DNA of 64,000 nucleotides from Enterobacterales bacterium (GTDB lineage Bacteria; Pseudomonadota; Gammaproteobacteria; Enterobacterales; Enterobacteriaceae): NCBI GenBank assembly GCA_003864575.1, contig BHES01000003.1, positions 1 to 64,000 of the forward strand, read 5' to 3'. Shown piece by piece: positions 22,837 to 33,702 of this stretch (position 1 is its first letter; each line of letters starts with the position of its first letter). The notes under the pieces were generated by a model. It saw only the letters and a program-made list of their open reading frames with translations, ran no database searches and was not told where the DNA came from. The position numbers and the translations under genes were made by a program.

Positions 22837-23565
22837 ATGAAAATACAATTCGATACGGCCTTTAACAGCAGCTACTTCTGCCAGCCAATATATTCCGGTA
22901 AAGGGAAACTATTAGCGGTGGAATTAATTTGTCGATTTTCCAGTACAGACAGCAAGCTAATAATGCCAACTGAATTGGTTTTGAATTTATTAAACACCCA
23001 GCAACTAACCCATTTTTTAACCGAACAGTCCGCCTGGGCCAAAGAGAATGCGCTCTGGTTTGAGACGAATCAGGTAATACTCAATATTTCCATCGAAGAG
23101 AAACTGGCCAAAATAGTTATTGAGAATGATGAAATACGTGACGGCTTAAAGGCCTCACCTTTTCTTCATCTCAGTCTTAACGAGTCATTTCCGCAGCTTT
23201 CTGAGGGCAAGCGCAATTCACAGTTAATGGCGTTAAAAAGTGACTTCACGTTATGGTTGGACGGCTTCGGATCGGGCAATGCCAATATGGCAGCAGTCTT
23301 CGATCATATTTTCAGTTGGGTGAAGCTTGACCGCGGCCTGTTTTGGGAGCTTTACCAGGGTGAGAATTTCACTATCGTACTGCCCTCATTAATAAGAAAC
23401 GTTAACCGATTCTGCCGTAATATCGTAATTGACGGCCTGGACAATGCCGAACATTTCGACGCGCTGAACAAAAGCGAAATTCAGGGTATGAAAGGGCAAT
23501 TATGGCCCGGTGTAGAGCCTGGAGAGTTGGATCATTTGTTAAGGATCCCTCCTCAATTTCACTGA
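22837..23565 (+). CDS. rflP: Degenerate EAL-domain protein, YdiV/RflP-like
   Basis: 242 residues from the preferred ATG 22837 (GGAAAA upstream; the track start at 22780 has no ribosome-binding site). It resembles E. coli/Salmonella YdiV along its length: VELICRFSS for the EAL strand, LHLSLNESFPQLSEGK and GMKGQLWPGVEPGELDHL. The catalytic Glu-Ala-Leu is VEL and the DDFG metal motif is LDGFGSGNAN, so c-di-GMP hydrolysis is unlikely. YdiV binds FlhD and delivers FlhDC to ClpXP, repressing flagella when nutrients are poor; the same role here is inferred. Its neighbourhood (nlpC upstream, selO downstream) matches E. coli. Confidence 0.8.
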   Translation: MKIQFDTAFNSSYFCQPIYSGKGKLLAVELICRFSSTDSKLIMPTELVLNLLNTQQLTHFLTEQSAWAKENALWFETNQVILNISIEEKLAKIVIENDEIRDGLKASPFLHLSLNESFPQLSEGKRNSQLMALKSDFTLWLDGFGSGNANMAAVFDHIFSWVKLDRGLFWELYQGENFTIVLPSLIRNVNRFCRNIVIDGLDNAEHFDALNKSEIQGMKGQLWPGVEPGELDHLLRIPPQFH

Positions 23566-23751
23566 TATCCCCGTCATCCTTACAAGCTGACTCTCCGTTG
23601 GCTTTCTTCATTTATCCCGGCCACTGACTTGCGTAATCTCGCGGCGGTTCATCGCGTTGCTGCACTGAATATGTCGCTGAGCATAATCTCCCTGTTTTTA
23701 GTCCGTGTTAATCAATGCCTCATGGTTCTACACTGAAAGAAAGGGGGACTT

Positions 23752-25206
23752 ATGCCACAATTTGAACACCATTATGCCGACCAACTCGGTGGCTTTTACA
23801 CCGCTCTGAAACCTACGCCGCTAAAGGGAGCAAAGCTGCTCTATCACAGCGAGCCGCTGGCGCAGGAGCTGGGATTAGACGCGAAGTTGTTTGATACCGC
23901 GCACCGGGAATACTGGTGTGGCGAAGCCTTTTTTCCCGGCATGAACCCTCTTGCACAGGTCTATAGCGGCCACCAGTTTGGTATCTGGGCCGGTCAACTT
24001 GGGGACGGGCGGGGGATTTTACTCGGTGAGCAGGTACTGCCTGACGGCCGTCGCTATGACTGGCACCTGAAAGGAGCCGGGTTGACACCCTATTCACGGA
24101 TGGGCGATGGTCGTGCGGTGCTGCGCTCTGTCGTGCGCGAATTCCTGGCATCAGAAGCGCTGCACCATTTATCTATCCCGACCACACGCGCGCTGACCAT
24201 CGTTACCAGCGATGAACCCGTATTTCGTGAACAGCCCGAGCGCGGAGCGATGCTGATGCGCGTGGTGGAAAGTCATATCCGTTTTGGTCATTTCGAACAT
24301 TTTTACTATAGAAAACAGCCTGAGCAGGTCAAACAATTGGCTGACTATGTCATTGCCCATCACTGGTCGCATCTGCTGGAAAGCGAAAGTGACCCGTCAC
24401 GGCGTTATGCGCTCTGGTTGCAGGACGTGGTGGAACGAACAGCCAGGCTGATTGCCCAATGGCAAAGCGTCGGTTTTGCCCATGGCGTGATGAATACCGA
24501 TAACATGTCCATTCTCGGTCTGACCATCGACTTCGGCCCGTATGGTTTCCTCGACGACTACCAGCCCGGCTATATCTGCAATCATTCCGATCACCAAGGA
24601 CGTTACAGTTTCGACAACCAGCCGGCCGTGGCTTACTGGAACCTGCACCGTTTGGCGCAGACGCTTTCCGGCCTGATGAGTGCTGAACAGTTAGAGGGCG
24701 CGGTGAATGCCTATGAACCAGCGCTGATGGCAGCCTATGGCAAACTGATGCGCGGTAAACTGGGGTTCTTTACGGAAGATAAGCAAGACAATGATTTGCT
24801 GACCGGCTTGCTGAGCCTGATGGCGAAAGAGGGGCGGGACCATACCCGCACCTTCCGCCTGCTCAGTGAGGTTGAGCAGCAACAGTCCGCGTTGCCGTTG
24901 CGGGATGAGTTTATCGATCGTGAAGCTTTTGACCGCTGGTTTCAGCAGTATCGCCAACGGTTGCAAAAGGAAGAAGTGGATGATGCCACGCGTCAGCAGG
25001 CAATGAAGCTCTCCAACCCGCGAATCATCTTACGTAATTATCTTGCCCAACAGGCGATTGAAAGGGCGGAGCAGGATGATATCAGCGCACTGGCCCAGCT
25101 ACATCAGGCATTGCGTGACCCTTACAGCGACGCTTCGCAATATGATGCGATGGCGGCTTTACCACCAGATTGGGGAAAGCATCTGGAAATATCCTGCTCG
25201 AGTTAG
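23752..25206 (+). CDS. selO: Protein adenylyltransferase SelO (YdiU)
   Basis: Pseudokinase-fold enzyme that transfers AMP from ATP to Ser/Thr/Tyr of proteins, linked in E. coli to redox stress. 484 residues. [18 protein letters not shown] and [21 protein letters not shown] form the inverted nucleotide site; [16 protein letters not shown] and [13 protein letters not shown] hold the catalytic and metal-binding acids. The C-terminal EISCSS places Cys where animal SelO has selenocysteine. AAGGGGG precedes the ATG. It converges on hmuV with only 9 bases between the stops. Confidence 0.95.
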   Translation: MPQFEHHYADQLGGFYTALKPTPLKGAKLLYHSEPLAQELGLDAKLFDTAHREYWCGEAFFPGMNPLAQVYSGHQFGIWAGQLGDGRGILLGEQVLPDGRRYDWHLKGAGLTPYSRMGDGRAVLRSVVREFLASEALHHLSIPTTRALTIVTSDEPVFREQPERGAMLMRVVESHIRFGHFEHFYYRKQPEQVKQLADYVIAHHWSHLLESESDPSRRYALWLQDVVERTARLIAQWQSVGFAHGVMNTDNMSILGLTIDFGPYGFLDDYQPGYICNHSDHQGRYSFDNQPAVAYWNLHRLAQTLSGLMSAEQLEGAVNAYEPALMAAYGKLMRGKLGFFTEDKQDNDLLTGLLSLMAKEGRDHTRTFRLLSEVEQQQSALPLRDEFIDREAFDRWFQQYRQRLQKEEVDDATRQQAMKLSNPRIILRNYLAQQAIERAEQDDISALAQLHQALRDPYSDASQYDAMAALPPDWGKHLEISCSS

Positions 25207-25215
25207 TGCCCCGCA

Positions 25216-26004
25216 CTACTGCCGCAGGAACACCTGCGGCACCGCCGTTTCAGGGTGCCAGTTCACGCCAAGATCAGCCTGATACCAGCGGGCGAGGATC
25301 TCAACGGTCAGCACCTCGGCTGGCGTTCCGGATGCCACCACACTCCCTTCGTGCAGCAAGACAATCCGATCGGCATACAGTGCGGCCAGATTCAAGTCAT
25401 GCAACACACAGCATACCGACAGCGGACTTTCGCGCGTAAGCTGGCGCAGCAGACGCAACGTATGTTGTTGATGATAAAGGTCTAGTGCAGAAGTTGGCTC
25501 ATCGAGAAACAGCCAGCGAGGCGAGGGCTGGGGTTGCCACAGTTGGCTCAATACGCGCGCCAGTTGTACCCGTTGCTGCTCACCGCCCGAAAGCTGACGA
25601 TAGTCGCGATCGGCCAGTGTCAGGCAGTCGGTTTGTGCCATGACCTGGTGCAGCGCCTCGGCGTTATGTGTTTTCGCGTGAGGTGCGCGGCCAAGTGTGA
25701 TGATTTGCCGTACGCTGAAACCGAAAGCCAGCTCGCTACTTTGGCGCATCACCGCGCGGGTACGTGCCAACTCCTGCGGTGGCCAGTCCGCGAGCGCTTT
25801 GCCCTGTAATTCACAACGACCCTGATCCGGTTGCAAAAAACCGGTCAACAGACGCAATAACGTCGATTTACCCGCACCGTTCGGCCCGATCAAAGCGACC
25901 ATTTCGCCGGCCTTTAGCTCAAGAGAAACGTTGTTGATTAACCGACGATTGTCGGCAGAAATGCATAGGTTTTCTGCCCGCAACGTAGAAGTGGAGTCGA
26001 TCAT
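25216..26004 (-). CDS. hmuV: Heme ABC transporter ATP-binding protein HmuV
   Basis: ATPase of the heme importer HmuTUV; 262 residues. Walker [15 protein letters not shown], signature [16 protein letters not shown], Walker [13 protein letters not shown] and H-loop [13 protein letters not shown] are intact. The track start at 26034 would overlap hmuU by 34 bases; ATG 26004 makes the usual 4-base ATGA overlap with the hmuU stop. It is the last gene of hemP-hmuRSTUV. Confidence 0.95.
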   Translation of the reverse strand: MIDSTSTLRAENLCISADNRRLINNVSLELKAGEMVALIGPNGAGKSTLLRLLTGFLQPDQGRCELQGKALADWPPQELARTRAVMRQSSELAFGFSVRQIITLGRAPHAKTHNAEALHQVMAQTDCLTLADRDYRQLSGGEQQRVQLARVLSQLWQPQPSPRWLFLDEPTSALDLYHQQHTLRLLRQLTRESPLSVCCVLHDLNLAALYADRIVLLHEGSVVASGTPAEVLTVEILARWYQADLGVNWHPETAVPQVFLRQ

Positions 26005-27023
26005 CGGCGGGTTCCCGGACGTAAAATCAGCCATAAGAAGTAGGGGCCTCCCAGCAGACTGGTCAGCAGCCCGACCGGCATTTCGGCGGGTGCAACCAAC
26101 GTTCTTGCCAGCGTATCGGCCAGCAGTAATAAACAGGCGCCGCCGAGGGCAGAACCGGGCAGCAGCCAGCGGTGGTCAGCGCCGACGCGCAGACGTAAAA
26201 GATGTGGGATCACCAGCCCGATAAACCCAATAACACCTGTCACGGCTACCGCAACCCCGACCAGCAGAGCGCTGAGTAGCAGCAACTGTAACTGTGTCCT
26301 GCGTACATTCACCCCGAGATAGTGAGCATCTTCGTCGCCCAGCTGTAACAGGTTCAGGCGGCGCGAGAGGAAGAAAGTCATAAGACAGGCGGGCAAAATC
26401 AGCGACGTCGCAACGATAAGCGTCGGCCACTGCGCCTGACCTAAACTCCCCATGCTCCATAACGAAAACTGGCGTAACTGTTGGTCATCGCTGACATAAG
26501 TCAGAACGCCCACCGCTGCACCGCACAGCGCATTAATGGCAATCCCTGCCAGTAACAGGCGCGACAGATTACCGTGGCCGAAACGGCTCAGGGTAAATAC
26601 GATGAGCGAAATCACCAGGCTACCGGCAAAGGCGGCAAGCATGTGCCCATACAGGGCGATCACTGGCGGCAGCGAGAGCGGCATCACAATCATCAGCGCG
26701 ACAAATAACGCTGCGCCGCTGCTGATACCGAGTAAACCCGGGTCAGCCAGCGGATTGCGAAACAGTCCCTGCATCACCGCCCCCGAACAGGCGAGTGCGC
26801 AGCCCACCACCACAGCGAGCAGAACGCGCGGCAGGCGGATCGTGAGCCAGATTTGCCACATACCATCATCAAGCGGGCGGCTTATCAGGGTGAGAAAAGG
26901 CAGCGACATGGCACCGGAATTCACCGCAATCACCGCCAGAGCGAACAAGATGGCTGTCAGCGCCAGCAGCACCCGGACCGGCGTGCTGCTGCGCCGCAGC
27001 GCATGGGTGGTCAGCGAGCTCAT
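26001..27023 (-). CDS. hmuU: Heme ABC transporter permease HmuU
   Basis: FecCD-family inner-membrane permease, 340 residues, about ten helices, bringing heme from HmuT into the cytoplasm. Signatures: [36 protein letters not shown] and [15 protein letters not shown]. It overlaps hmuT by one base (TAATG) and hmuV by four. Related to BtuC in this window, but the partners differ. Confidence 0.95.
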   Translation of the reverse strand: MSSLTTHALRRSSTPVRVLLALTAILFALAVIAVNSGAMSLPFLTLISRPLDDGMWQIWLTIRLPRVLLAVVVGCALACSGAVMQGLFRNPLADPGLLGISSGAALFVALMIVMPLSLPPVIALYGHMLAAFAGSLVISLIVFTLSRFGHGNLSRLLLAGIAINALCGAAVGVLTYVSDDQQLRQFSLWSMGSLGQAQWPTLIVATSLILPACLMTFFLSRRLNLLQLGDEDAHYLGVNVRRTQLQLLLLSALLVGVAVAVTGVIGFIGLVIPHLLRLRVGADHRWLLPGSALGGACLLLLADTLARTLVAPAEMPVGLLTSLLGGPYFLWLILRPGTRR

Positions 27024-27853
27024 TATTTAACCTGTTCCGCGGCCTGACGCAGTGTGGCCAGTACAGCGGGTGTTTCAAGGCCAAAACCCAACAACGACAT
27101 ATCATCAAGTACCAATACCCGATGATTTATTCCCGCAGGCGTTAGCGCCAGGCCCGGTAATTTCCAAACCTGATCCAGCCCGCCCAGCGTGCGAACACCG
27201 TCGGTGGTGATCAGCAATAAATCTGGAGCGCTGGCGATGATCCCTTCCTGCGACAACGGCCGGTAGCGGGTGAATCCTTGCATGGCATTTTTTGCGCCCA
27301 CCGACGTTATCATCGCGTCTGCGGCCGTGTTCTGTCCGGCTGCCAGCGCGGTCGTCCCGCCGTGATTCATCACAAACAGGATTTTGACCGGTAACGGACC
27401 CTGCATAACGGCCGCTAATTGCTGGTGGTAGGTCGCAATCAGCTTTTCACCTTCAGCCTGCCGGTTGAGGGCGTTGGCGATAGCTTCAATTTTATGCGGA
27501 ACCGTATCGAGCGTGGTATTGCCCGGGATCCTCACTACGGTCACGCCGTTTTGCGCCACTTGTTGCAACACCAATGAAGGCTCCGCCAGTTCGCTGCTCA
27601 GCACTAACGTCGGTTTCATGGCCAGAATACCTTCAGCATTCAGCTGGCGCATGTAGCCCACGTCGGGCAATTTTTTGACTTCATCCGGATGCTGGCTGGT
27701 GCTGTCACGAGCCACCAGTTCATCGCCTGAACCCAGTGCATAAACGATTTCCGTCACATCGCCGCCGATGCTGATAACGCGCTCTGCTGCGTGCGACAAA
27801 GAGGCGAGTAAGCCTGTCAACGCGATCACGACTGCACTCAACCGACGATTCAT
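27023..27853 (-). CDS. hmuT: Periplasmic heme-binding protein HmuT
   Basis: 276 residues with a Sec signal peptide ending SLSHAAERV and a type III periplasmic-binding fold. [17 protein letters not shown] and [14 protein letters not shown] near the N-terminus are typical of HmuT, and the Tyr in VGYMRQL is a likely heme ligand by homology. It delivers heme to HmuUV. Its ATG overlaps the hmuS stop by 4 bases (ATGA). Confidence 0.95.
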   Translation of the reverse strand: MNRRLSAVVIALTGLLASLSHAAERVISIGGDVTEIVYALGSGDELVARDSTSQHPDEVKKLPDVGYMRQLNAEGILAMKPTLVLSSELAEPSLVLQQVAQNGVTVVRIPGNTTLDTVPHKIEAIANALNRQAEGEKLIATYHQQLAAVMQGPLPVKILFVMNHGGTTALAAGQNTAADAMITSVGAKNAMQGFTRYRPLSQEGIIASAPDLLLITTDGVRTLGGLDQVWKLPGLALTPAGINHRVLVLDDMSLLGFGLETPAVLATLRQAAEQVK

Positions 27854-28884
27854 GCGGCGATTTCCTCGTTGCGAAGCGCGGCAATCTGCTCACGCCATTG
27901 CTGTTGTTCTGGTTGGCCTTCTGTCCTCTGGCCGTAGAGCTGCGCGATTTGCGTGCCGTCAGCCGCGAACAGTTCCAGGCTGGTGACAAACCCGTCTTTG
28001 GTCGGTTTACGCGTCACCCAGCTTTCGGCAATGGCACTTTCAATCAGGTGCAGGGTAAAGCGTGAATTGAAGATGTTAATCCATTCGTTGTGCGGTCTAA
28101 CTTGCTCAATTTCACCGGTGAAAATCTGCACGCAACCCAGATTGCCAACGAAAATCATGATTTCGTTTTTACCGTCACGTGTTGCTTCCAGAATCTGCGT
28201 TAGTGAACCGTTATCTACGCGGTACGCCAGATCATCGCCTACGGCGCGGAAGGCTTGCTGACGGCTGAGGTTATTACGGCGTAGCAACTGGAAAAATTGG
28301 TGAACATCGGTCATTGCGCGCCATTCGGCATCAACATCTGCCGTTTGTGGCTGAGCAGCATCCTGCGTTTTCTGTACCCGCGTTATTTCTAGCTGAGGAT
28401 TTTCTTCACTCAGGTACTGCGCCATCAGGGCATTCCAGGCAGCCATGTCAGTTTCATCGGTGGTATAGACTTTATGCACCGCATTGCCCGCCGCATCAAA
28501 GAACTGAATGCTGTAGCGATCGCCCTGAGTGTGACGTTCGGTCATGCAAAAAATATGCACCCAGTGCTGGAGGAACAGGCGCAGGTCCAGCGCCCGTGGA
28601 TTGAGGATCAAACCCGCATGACCGTTCAGGTGCTGATTTTCATAACGCCCAAGCTGCTCATGTACGGCGTAGTCATTGCGGGTGATGGATTTAGTCACGC
28701 CCATATTTTCGAGCGCGGCCAGTAAAGTCCGTGCGTCAACCTCCAGACGGCCGGCATCATGAGAAACGCGCAGATGCGCCAGCTCAGCTTCGCTAATGTT
28801 GAGTATCCCAGCCAGATCGCGTGCATATTTTCCAGGGTTGGCTTCTTTTGCCTGCTGATAATTTTCGTAACTTACTGAACTCAT
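27850..28884 (-). CDS. hmuS: Heme-degrading / heme-handling protein HmuS
   Basis: Cytoplasmic protein of the HemS/ChuS/HmuS family, 344 residues, made of two repeats. It binds incoming heme and in relatives degrades it to release iron. Family segments: [43 protein letters not shown] and [14 protein letters not shown]. The track start at 28923 adds 13 residues; ATG 28884 follows GAGGA. A short hairpin (GCCCG/CGGGC, 28914-28933) lies in the 73-base gap after hmuR. Confidence 0.94.
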   Translation of the reverse strand: MSSVSYENYQQAKEANPGKYARDLAGILNISEAELAHLRVSHDAGRLEVDARTLLAALENMGVTKSITRNDYAVHEQLGRYENQHLNGHAGLILNPRALDLRLFLQHWVHIFCMTERHTQGDRYSIQFFDAAGNAVHKVYTTDETDMAAWNALMAQYLSEENPQLEITRVQKTQDAAQPQTADVDAEWRAMTDVHQFFQLLRRNNLSRQQAFRAVGDDLAYRVDNGSLTQILEATRDGKNEIMIFVGNLGCVQIFTGEIEQVRPHNEWINIFNSRFTLHLIESAIAESWVTRKPTKDGFVTSLELFAADGTQIAQLYGQRTEGQPEQQQWREQIAALRNEEIAA

Positions 28885-28957
28885 TGCGCTGTCCTCGCAT
28901 GTATTTTTGATAACGCCCGACACGTACTCCGGGCGGTGAAGAGAGAAGGGTGACTAT

Positions 28958-31029
28958 TTACCACTGATAGCTGACGAACAACTTGGCGTTACGTCCGTTC
29001 TGCGGAATGCCCTGCGGTGAATAAGATTCTTTGTCGAAGGCATTACCCAATACCACGGCAGTGGTCATGCCTTTCCAGCTGTCCTGACCTTTATAACTTA
29101 CGTAGAAATCGTTGATGGCATAACCCGGCTGATTGGCATATTCGGAGGTTACGTGCGTTGAGCGCTCAACAAAAGTACCGACCCAGCCAAGAGATAAAGC
29201 GGTTTGAGCCACGGGGATGTCAAGCGTGCTGACCTGATACTGGCTATCCAGTCACCGGTCGCTTGGTCTTTACCCCGGGTGCGGTTATAGGCCACATCCC
29301 ACGAGAACCAGTCGGTTTTGTAGCTCATGGTGGCATCCCAACCCCACAGTTTCGCCCGGTCAATATTGGTCGAATACGTGCTGCAATCGATGCAGTACGG
29401 TCCGTTACGGCCGAAACCGAGGTTCATGGTGACGCCGGTGGTGATGTAATCCTTCGCTTTGGTATCGAAGTAGCTGGCTTTGAACTGCAAATCGTCGTTC
29501 GCCATCATCAGGTCATTGAAACGCAGACCGAAACCGTATTCCTGAGTTTCATTGGTTTCCGGTTTCAGATTTGGGTTTGGTACCCAGTTATTGGTGAGAG
29601 TAGTTCTGCCCATTGGGATGGCGAAGTGCAGCGAATCGTTGTACATCTCGCCCATCGTTGGCGCACGGAATGCCTGTGCGTAGGAGCCAAACATCATCAG
29701 CCAGTCAGTTGGGTTGATGCTCATCGCGCCACGGGAAGACCATTTATCGGCATCAACATCGGCGTAACCGTCGCTGCTGCCACGGTAGTTGTCATAACGC
29801 GTACCGGCGAGAATCGATACCGGCAGATCACGCAGCGTTATCTCATCTTGCAACCAGCCTGAGCCGAAATTAATGTCGGCCTGAGGGAAACTGGTGGTGG
29901 CACCGCCCGGCGTTTGTTCCTGCTTGTAGGCTTCGCTGCCGTAAGTCAGCAGGTGTGCGGCAAAGCTGTCCGTGAACACGCGCGAACGGTTTTCAAGCTT
30001 GGCACCTTTGGTGGTCTGTTTGCGTTCTTCTTCACTGCCGCCGTCCGGGCGCGCATTGATCTCCACCTCGGAATAGTAGACGTCCGCTTTGGCATCCAGC
30101 CAGTCTTGATCAAGTGGCTTAAGGTTATAGCTTAACTGGGCATCGCGCTGAAGGGTCGAACGGTCAGTCCAGACGTTGCCGCTGGAGACATCCGGCGTCT
30201 GCGGGTTTTTGGGCTCTTTTGCGCGGTTATCGTAATAACGGAGATTGGTGCTGAGTGACTGTGCCGGGTCGATTTGCCAGGTACCTTTTGCCAGCACATT
30301 GCTGATGGTCTCATCGTTCGGTGCGTTAAAACTGTCGCTCTGCTTGATATCACCCACGTCGCGGGTTCCAAAAGAGAGCAAACCGTCGAAATTATCGGTT
30401 TTACCGTAGGTACTGGCTCCCATGCCGAGGCTGTGATCCCCTGTCGCACCCGTGCCAAACACACGGTATCCCATATCCTGGCCGGGCAGCAGCAAGTCAG
30501 CTGCATCCACTGTTTCATAAGAGACAACGCCACCCAGTGCGCCACTGCCGTAAAGCAGGGCCGAAGGGCCGCGAACCACTTCAATACGTTTGACTAAGCC
30601 AGGATCAATAAAAGTGCTGTTGAGATGCCCGGTATCTGTGCCCTGGCGGATGCCATCAACCAGTGTTAGCACGCCGCGGCGATCGTAACCACGCAGGGAA
30701 ATGTCTTGGCCGTTAGTACGGCCGGTACCGCCAACGCTCAACCCGGGAACACGGCGCAGCATGTCTGCGGACGACGACGACGTCAGGCTCTCAGCACTGG
30801 TACCGTCAATCACCGTTACCATCATCGGTGCTTCAAAACTGTCGCGAGCGTTACCCGTCGCGGCTACCGTTAAGGTTTCTTCCTGCGCCCTTTTACTGGT
30901 GTTAGCATTTTTTTGTGTGGTGTTAGATGCCGGCGTTGCGGTATCTGCCTGGGCTACCAGCGGCAGAGCGCAGGCAATGGCCAAGCTCAGGGAGGAAAAA
31001 CGCAGCCGTGTGGTAAGGGAGTGAAGCAT
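28958..31029 (-). pseudogene. hmuR: TonB-dependent heme receptor HmuR, frameshifted
   Basis: Outer-membrane heme/hemoprotein receptor. Signal peptide (ending VAQA), TonB box ETLTVAA, plug motifs (LVDGIRQGTD, IEVVRGPSALLYGSGALGG) and most of the barrel lie in one frame (track ORF 29149-31029). After KDQATGDW the frame breaks near 29252. The missing barrel end, from LDSQYQVSTLDIPVAQT to LFVSYQW with its terminal Trp, continues in another frame (28958-about 29255). Restoring one base (mod 3), for example a lost CTGG repeat, gives about 691 residues. GGAG precedes the ATG. This is either a real inactivating or phase-variable mutation or a sequencing error; the rest of the operon is intact. Confidence 0.85.
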
Positions 31030-31129
31030 GAGGCAATTCTCCGTATGTTTTCACATATCAATAGATTTGCTGGCTGCCTTGATCCTCGGACCTGGGTGGC
31101 TGGCGGTAAGAGTAGGTAGGGTGTACTGA

Positions 31130-31330
31130 TTATTTTGTCAGAATCAGTTTTCCGGCTTTGGTCTGGCGTAACTGATAGCGTTGTCCATGATGAAGAATGG
31201 TGGCAACGCCAGCAATGCCCAGTAGGTCCGCGCTCGAAAAACATAGCCCGCAATCGGCTTCATCATCCCGACTTTTCAGCGATAAATCACCGAAGTCTGG
31301 TGGTGTAATATGTTCAGTTTGGTCATTCAT
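31130..31330 (-). CDS. hemP: Hemin uptake protein HemP/HmuP
   Basis: 66 residues. The conserved C-terminal half, ILHHGQRYQLRQTKAGKLILTK, defines the HemP family (E. coli YdiE ends YLLRKTQAGKLLLTK). HmuP in other bacteria is a regulator needed with iron control for heme receptor expression; the role in enterobacteria is less clear. It is the first gene of the heme operon, 100 bases upstream of hmuR, with a Fur box just upstream. The ribosome-binding site is weak. Confidence 0.88.
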   Translation of the reverse strand: MNDQTEHITPPDFGDLSLKSRDDEADCGLCFSSADLLGIAGVATILHHGQRYQLRQTKAGKLILTK

Positions 31331-31358
31331 AGTTACAAACGTTAATGGTAATTAATAT

Positions 31359-31377
31359 CAATGTGAGAATCATTATC
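31359..31377 (-). promoter_or_regulatory. Fur box upstream of hemP-hmuRSTUV
   Basis: The 19-mer CAATGTGAGAATCATTATC matches 14 of 19 positions of the Fur consensus GATAATGATAATCATTATC and ends 29 bp before the hemP start. It implies iron repression of the whole heme operon. Confidence 0.8.
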
Positions 31378-31529
31378 AAATCATTGACACTGCACATCAA
31401 GAGAAATCTGCTATTAAATCGTCAGTTATCTGACGGTTAACCACAATTCAGCACGGAATGGGGAAAACTGTGAGGGAAATCAGCGACTGTGAAGATGTAA
31501 CAGAGACGTGTTCAGAGAAAGATAGCGTT

Positions 31530-31557
31530 AAAAAGGGGCAACGTGATGTTGCCCCTG
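31530..31557 (-). terminator. Terminator after aroH
   Basis: GGGGCAAC/GTTGCCCC stem with TTTTT on the minus strand, 32 bases past the aroH stop. It separates aroH from hemP. Confidence 0.85.
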
Positions 31558-31588
31558 AGTAAGAATGACTGTGTGAGCTAAAATGCTA

Positions 31589-32635
31589 TCAGAAACGGCT
31601 GTTTGTCGCCTCTGCCAGCATGGCCAGCAAGGTCTCCGTATCTTCCCAGCTTAGGCAAGGATCTGTAATTGATTTGCCATAGGTCAGGGGTTTCCCTGCA
31701 ACAATCGGCTGGGTGCCTTCTTCCAGGAAGCTTTCGGCCATGATCCCGGCGATGTTGGTTGAGCCACTGCGAATTTGCTGGCAAATATCTTCCGCGACAC
31801 GCAGTTGCAAACGATGCTGTTTCTGGCAATTACCGTGGCTGAAATCAACCACCAGCCGCTGCGGTAAATCGAACTCAGACAGATTGCGGCAGGCTTCCTG
31901 CAAATCGTCAGCATGGTAATTTGGCTTTTTTCCCCCACGCATGATCACGTGACCATAAGGGTTACCCGCAGTGCGATAAATGGTCATCTGACCGGTTTTA
32001 TCCGGCGAAAGGAACATGTGGCTGGCGCGAGCTGCGCGGATGGCATCAATCGCGATGCGAGTATTGCCGTCAGTGCCATTTTTGAAACCCACCGGGCAAG
32101 ACAATGCCGAGGCCATTTCACGGTGGATCTGACTTTCCGTCGTACGCGCGCCAATAGCGCCCCAGCTGATCAAGTCAGCAATATACTGGCCGATCACCAT
32201 ATCCAGGAATTCGGTGGCGGTCGGCATGCCCAATTCATTGATTGCCAGCAGAACTTTACGCGCCAGTTCGATGCCGTAATTAACGCGGTAGGAACCGTTA
32301 AGCTCGGGATCAGAAATTAAGCCTTTCCAACCCACCACGGTGCGCGGTTTTTCAAAATAAGTGCGCATCACGATTTCAAGACGATCCTGATAACGCTCGC
32401 GCAGAACATTCAGTTTCGTGGCGTAATCTATTGCAGCTTCTATATCGTGGATGGAGCAGGGGCCAACCACCACGAGAAGACGCGGGTCTTCGCCGCTGAT
32501 GATTTTTTCAATTCGTTTACGTGATGCCATCACGTTTTGCGCAACCGACAGGGAAACCGGCAGTTTTTCTGCCAGCGCCTGAGGTGTGATCAGGCTGTCG
32601 ATGCGCGTCGTACGCAGTTCATCTGTCTGTGACAT
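31589..32635 (-). CDS. aroH: 3-deoxy-7-phosphoheptulonate synthase AroH (Trp-sensitive type)
   Basis: Condenses phosphoenolpyruvate and erythrose 4-phosphate to DAHP, the first step of aromatic amino acid synthesis. 348 residues, as in E. coli AroH, which it resembles more than AroF/AroG (start MSQTDELRTTRIDSLITP). VVVGPCSIHD, the KPRT loop (TYFEKPRTVVGWKGL), GARTTESQIHREMAS and DFSHGNCQKQH are conserved. The track start at 32695 adds 20 residues; ATG 32635 gives the family start. The TrpR operator known from E. coli aroH was not evident. PEP is its substrate and PpsA's product, an apt neighbour. Confidence 0.94.
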   Translation of the reverse strand: MSQTDELRTTRIDSLITPQALAEKLPVSLSVAQNVMASRKRIEKIISGEDPRLLVVVGPCSIHDIEAAIDYATKLNVLRERYQDRLEIVMRTYFEKPRTVVGWKGLISDPELNGSYRVNYGIELARKVLLAINELGMPTATEFLDMVIGQYIADLISWGAIGARTTESQIHREMASALSCPVGFKNGTDGNTRIAIDAIRAARASHMFLSPDKTGQMTIYRTAGNPYGHVIMRGGKKPNYHADDLQEACRNLSEFDLPQRLVVDFSHGNCQKQHRLQLRVAEDICQQIRSGSTNIAGIMAESFLEEGTQPIVAGKPLTYGKSITDPCLSWEDTETLLAMLAEATNSRF

Positions 32636-32762
32636 GTGATTCTCTAAATTTTTTTCTTCGCTACGGCAGGAATACCGGGAAGTGATGGCGATCACAATAA
32701 CGCAAAATTAGATGTTTTCAACCTCAGACGACAGGTTATGCCGTCTGGGTCAGTAAAAGTCG

Positions 32763-33584
32763 CTAAAACATACGGCGGCTCATGCCGAAACTGTCCATGA
32801 TTTTTGCTGAAATCTCTTCAACAGAGTAGTTGGTACTGTTGAGATAGCGGATCTGATTCTTACGGAAAAGCGCCTCGACCTCGGACACTTCCATCCGGCA
32901 CTGGCGCATTGACGCGTAGCGGCTGTTCTCCACGCGCTCCTGACGGATGGCGGATAACCGTTCAGGGTCGATAGTTAAACCGAACAACTTATGCATATGC
33001 GGTTTTAGGGCGGGAGGCAGCTGAATATTGTCCATGTCATCGGCCGTAAAGGGATAGTTGGCCGCACGGATACCAAACTGTAATGCCAGATAAAGGCTTG
33101 TTGGCGTTTTGCCGCAGCGTGAAACGCCGAGCAGAATGACTTGCGCTTGATCCAAATTGCGTAATGAGATCCCGTCATCGTGCGCCAGCGTGTAGTCGAT
33201 GGCGGCGATGCGTGCGTCATATTTACTGATATTGCTGGCGGTCAGACCGTGTGTACGGTTAGCAATCGGAGTGGGGTCAACGCCCAGTTCATTTTGTAAC
33301 GGTGCGACTAAAGCCTGAACGATGTCCTGACAGAAGCCTTCACTGCTGATAATAATGTCGCGGACCTCCCGCGAAATAATCGAGTAAAACACCAGCGGAC
33401 GGGAGCCGGTCTTCTCATAAATTTCATTGATTTGCAGGCAAACGGCTTTTGCACGTCCTTCATTTTCGACAAAAGGCAGTGAAAAGGTGGTGGCGTTCAC
33501 TGGAAATTGTGACAGCACGGCATGGCCCAACACTTCCGCTGTGATAGCCGTACCGTCTGAAATATAAAATACGCATCTGTCCAC
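32763..33584 (-). CDS. ppsR: PEP synthase regulatory protein PpsR
   Basis: Bifunctional DUF299 protein that inactivates PpsA by ADP-dependent phosphorylation of a Thr beside the catalytic His and reactivates it by phosphate-dependent dephosphorylation. 273 residues. The P-loop [15 protein letters not shown] lies near residues 153-167; [17 protein letters not shown] opens the chain. It is divergent from its target ppsA across a 509-bp regulatory region. A weak CAGACG/CGTCTG hairpin lies just past the stop (32725-32747). Confidence 0.95.
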   Translation of the reverse strand: MDRCVFYISDGTAITAEVLGHAVLSQFPVNATTFSLPFVENEGRAKAVCLQINEIYEKTGSRPLVFYSIISREVRDIIISSEGFCQDIVQALVAPLQNELGVDPTPIANRTHGLTASNISKYDARIAAIDYTLAHDDGISLRNLDQAQVILLGVSRCGKTPTSLYLALQFGIRAANYPFTADDMDNIQLPPALKPHMHKLFGLTIDPERLSAIRQERVENSRYASMRQCRMEVSEVEALFRKNQIRYLNSTNYSVEEISAKIMDSFGMSRRMF

Positions 33585-33702
33585 ATCACACTCCTGAATT
33601 GCCTATATCCGGCTGAAACATCGGCCAGCATTTTCATTTAATTATTCGCTCAGATAAACAGTAATAGCCGTATTGGCGGAAAATAAAAAGCAGAAAACTT
33701 TT

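Noticed and set aside
29263-29862. 199-residue plus-strand ORF opposite hmuR
   Set aside because: Exact antisense shadow of the receptor barrel; low-complexity His/Val pattern from reverse reading and no ribosome-binding site.
32636-32762. TrpR operator in front of aroH
   Set aside because: No match to the GTACTAGTT-type palindrome was found, so Trp repression cannot be claimed.
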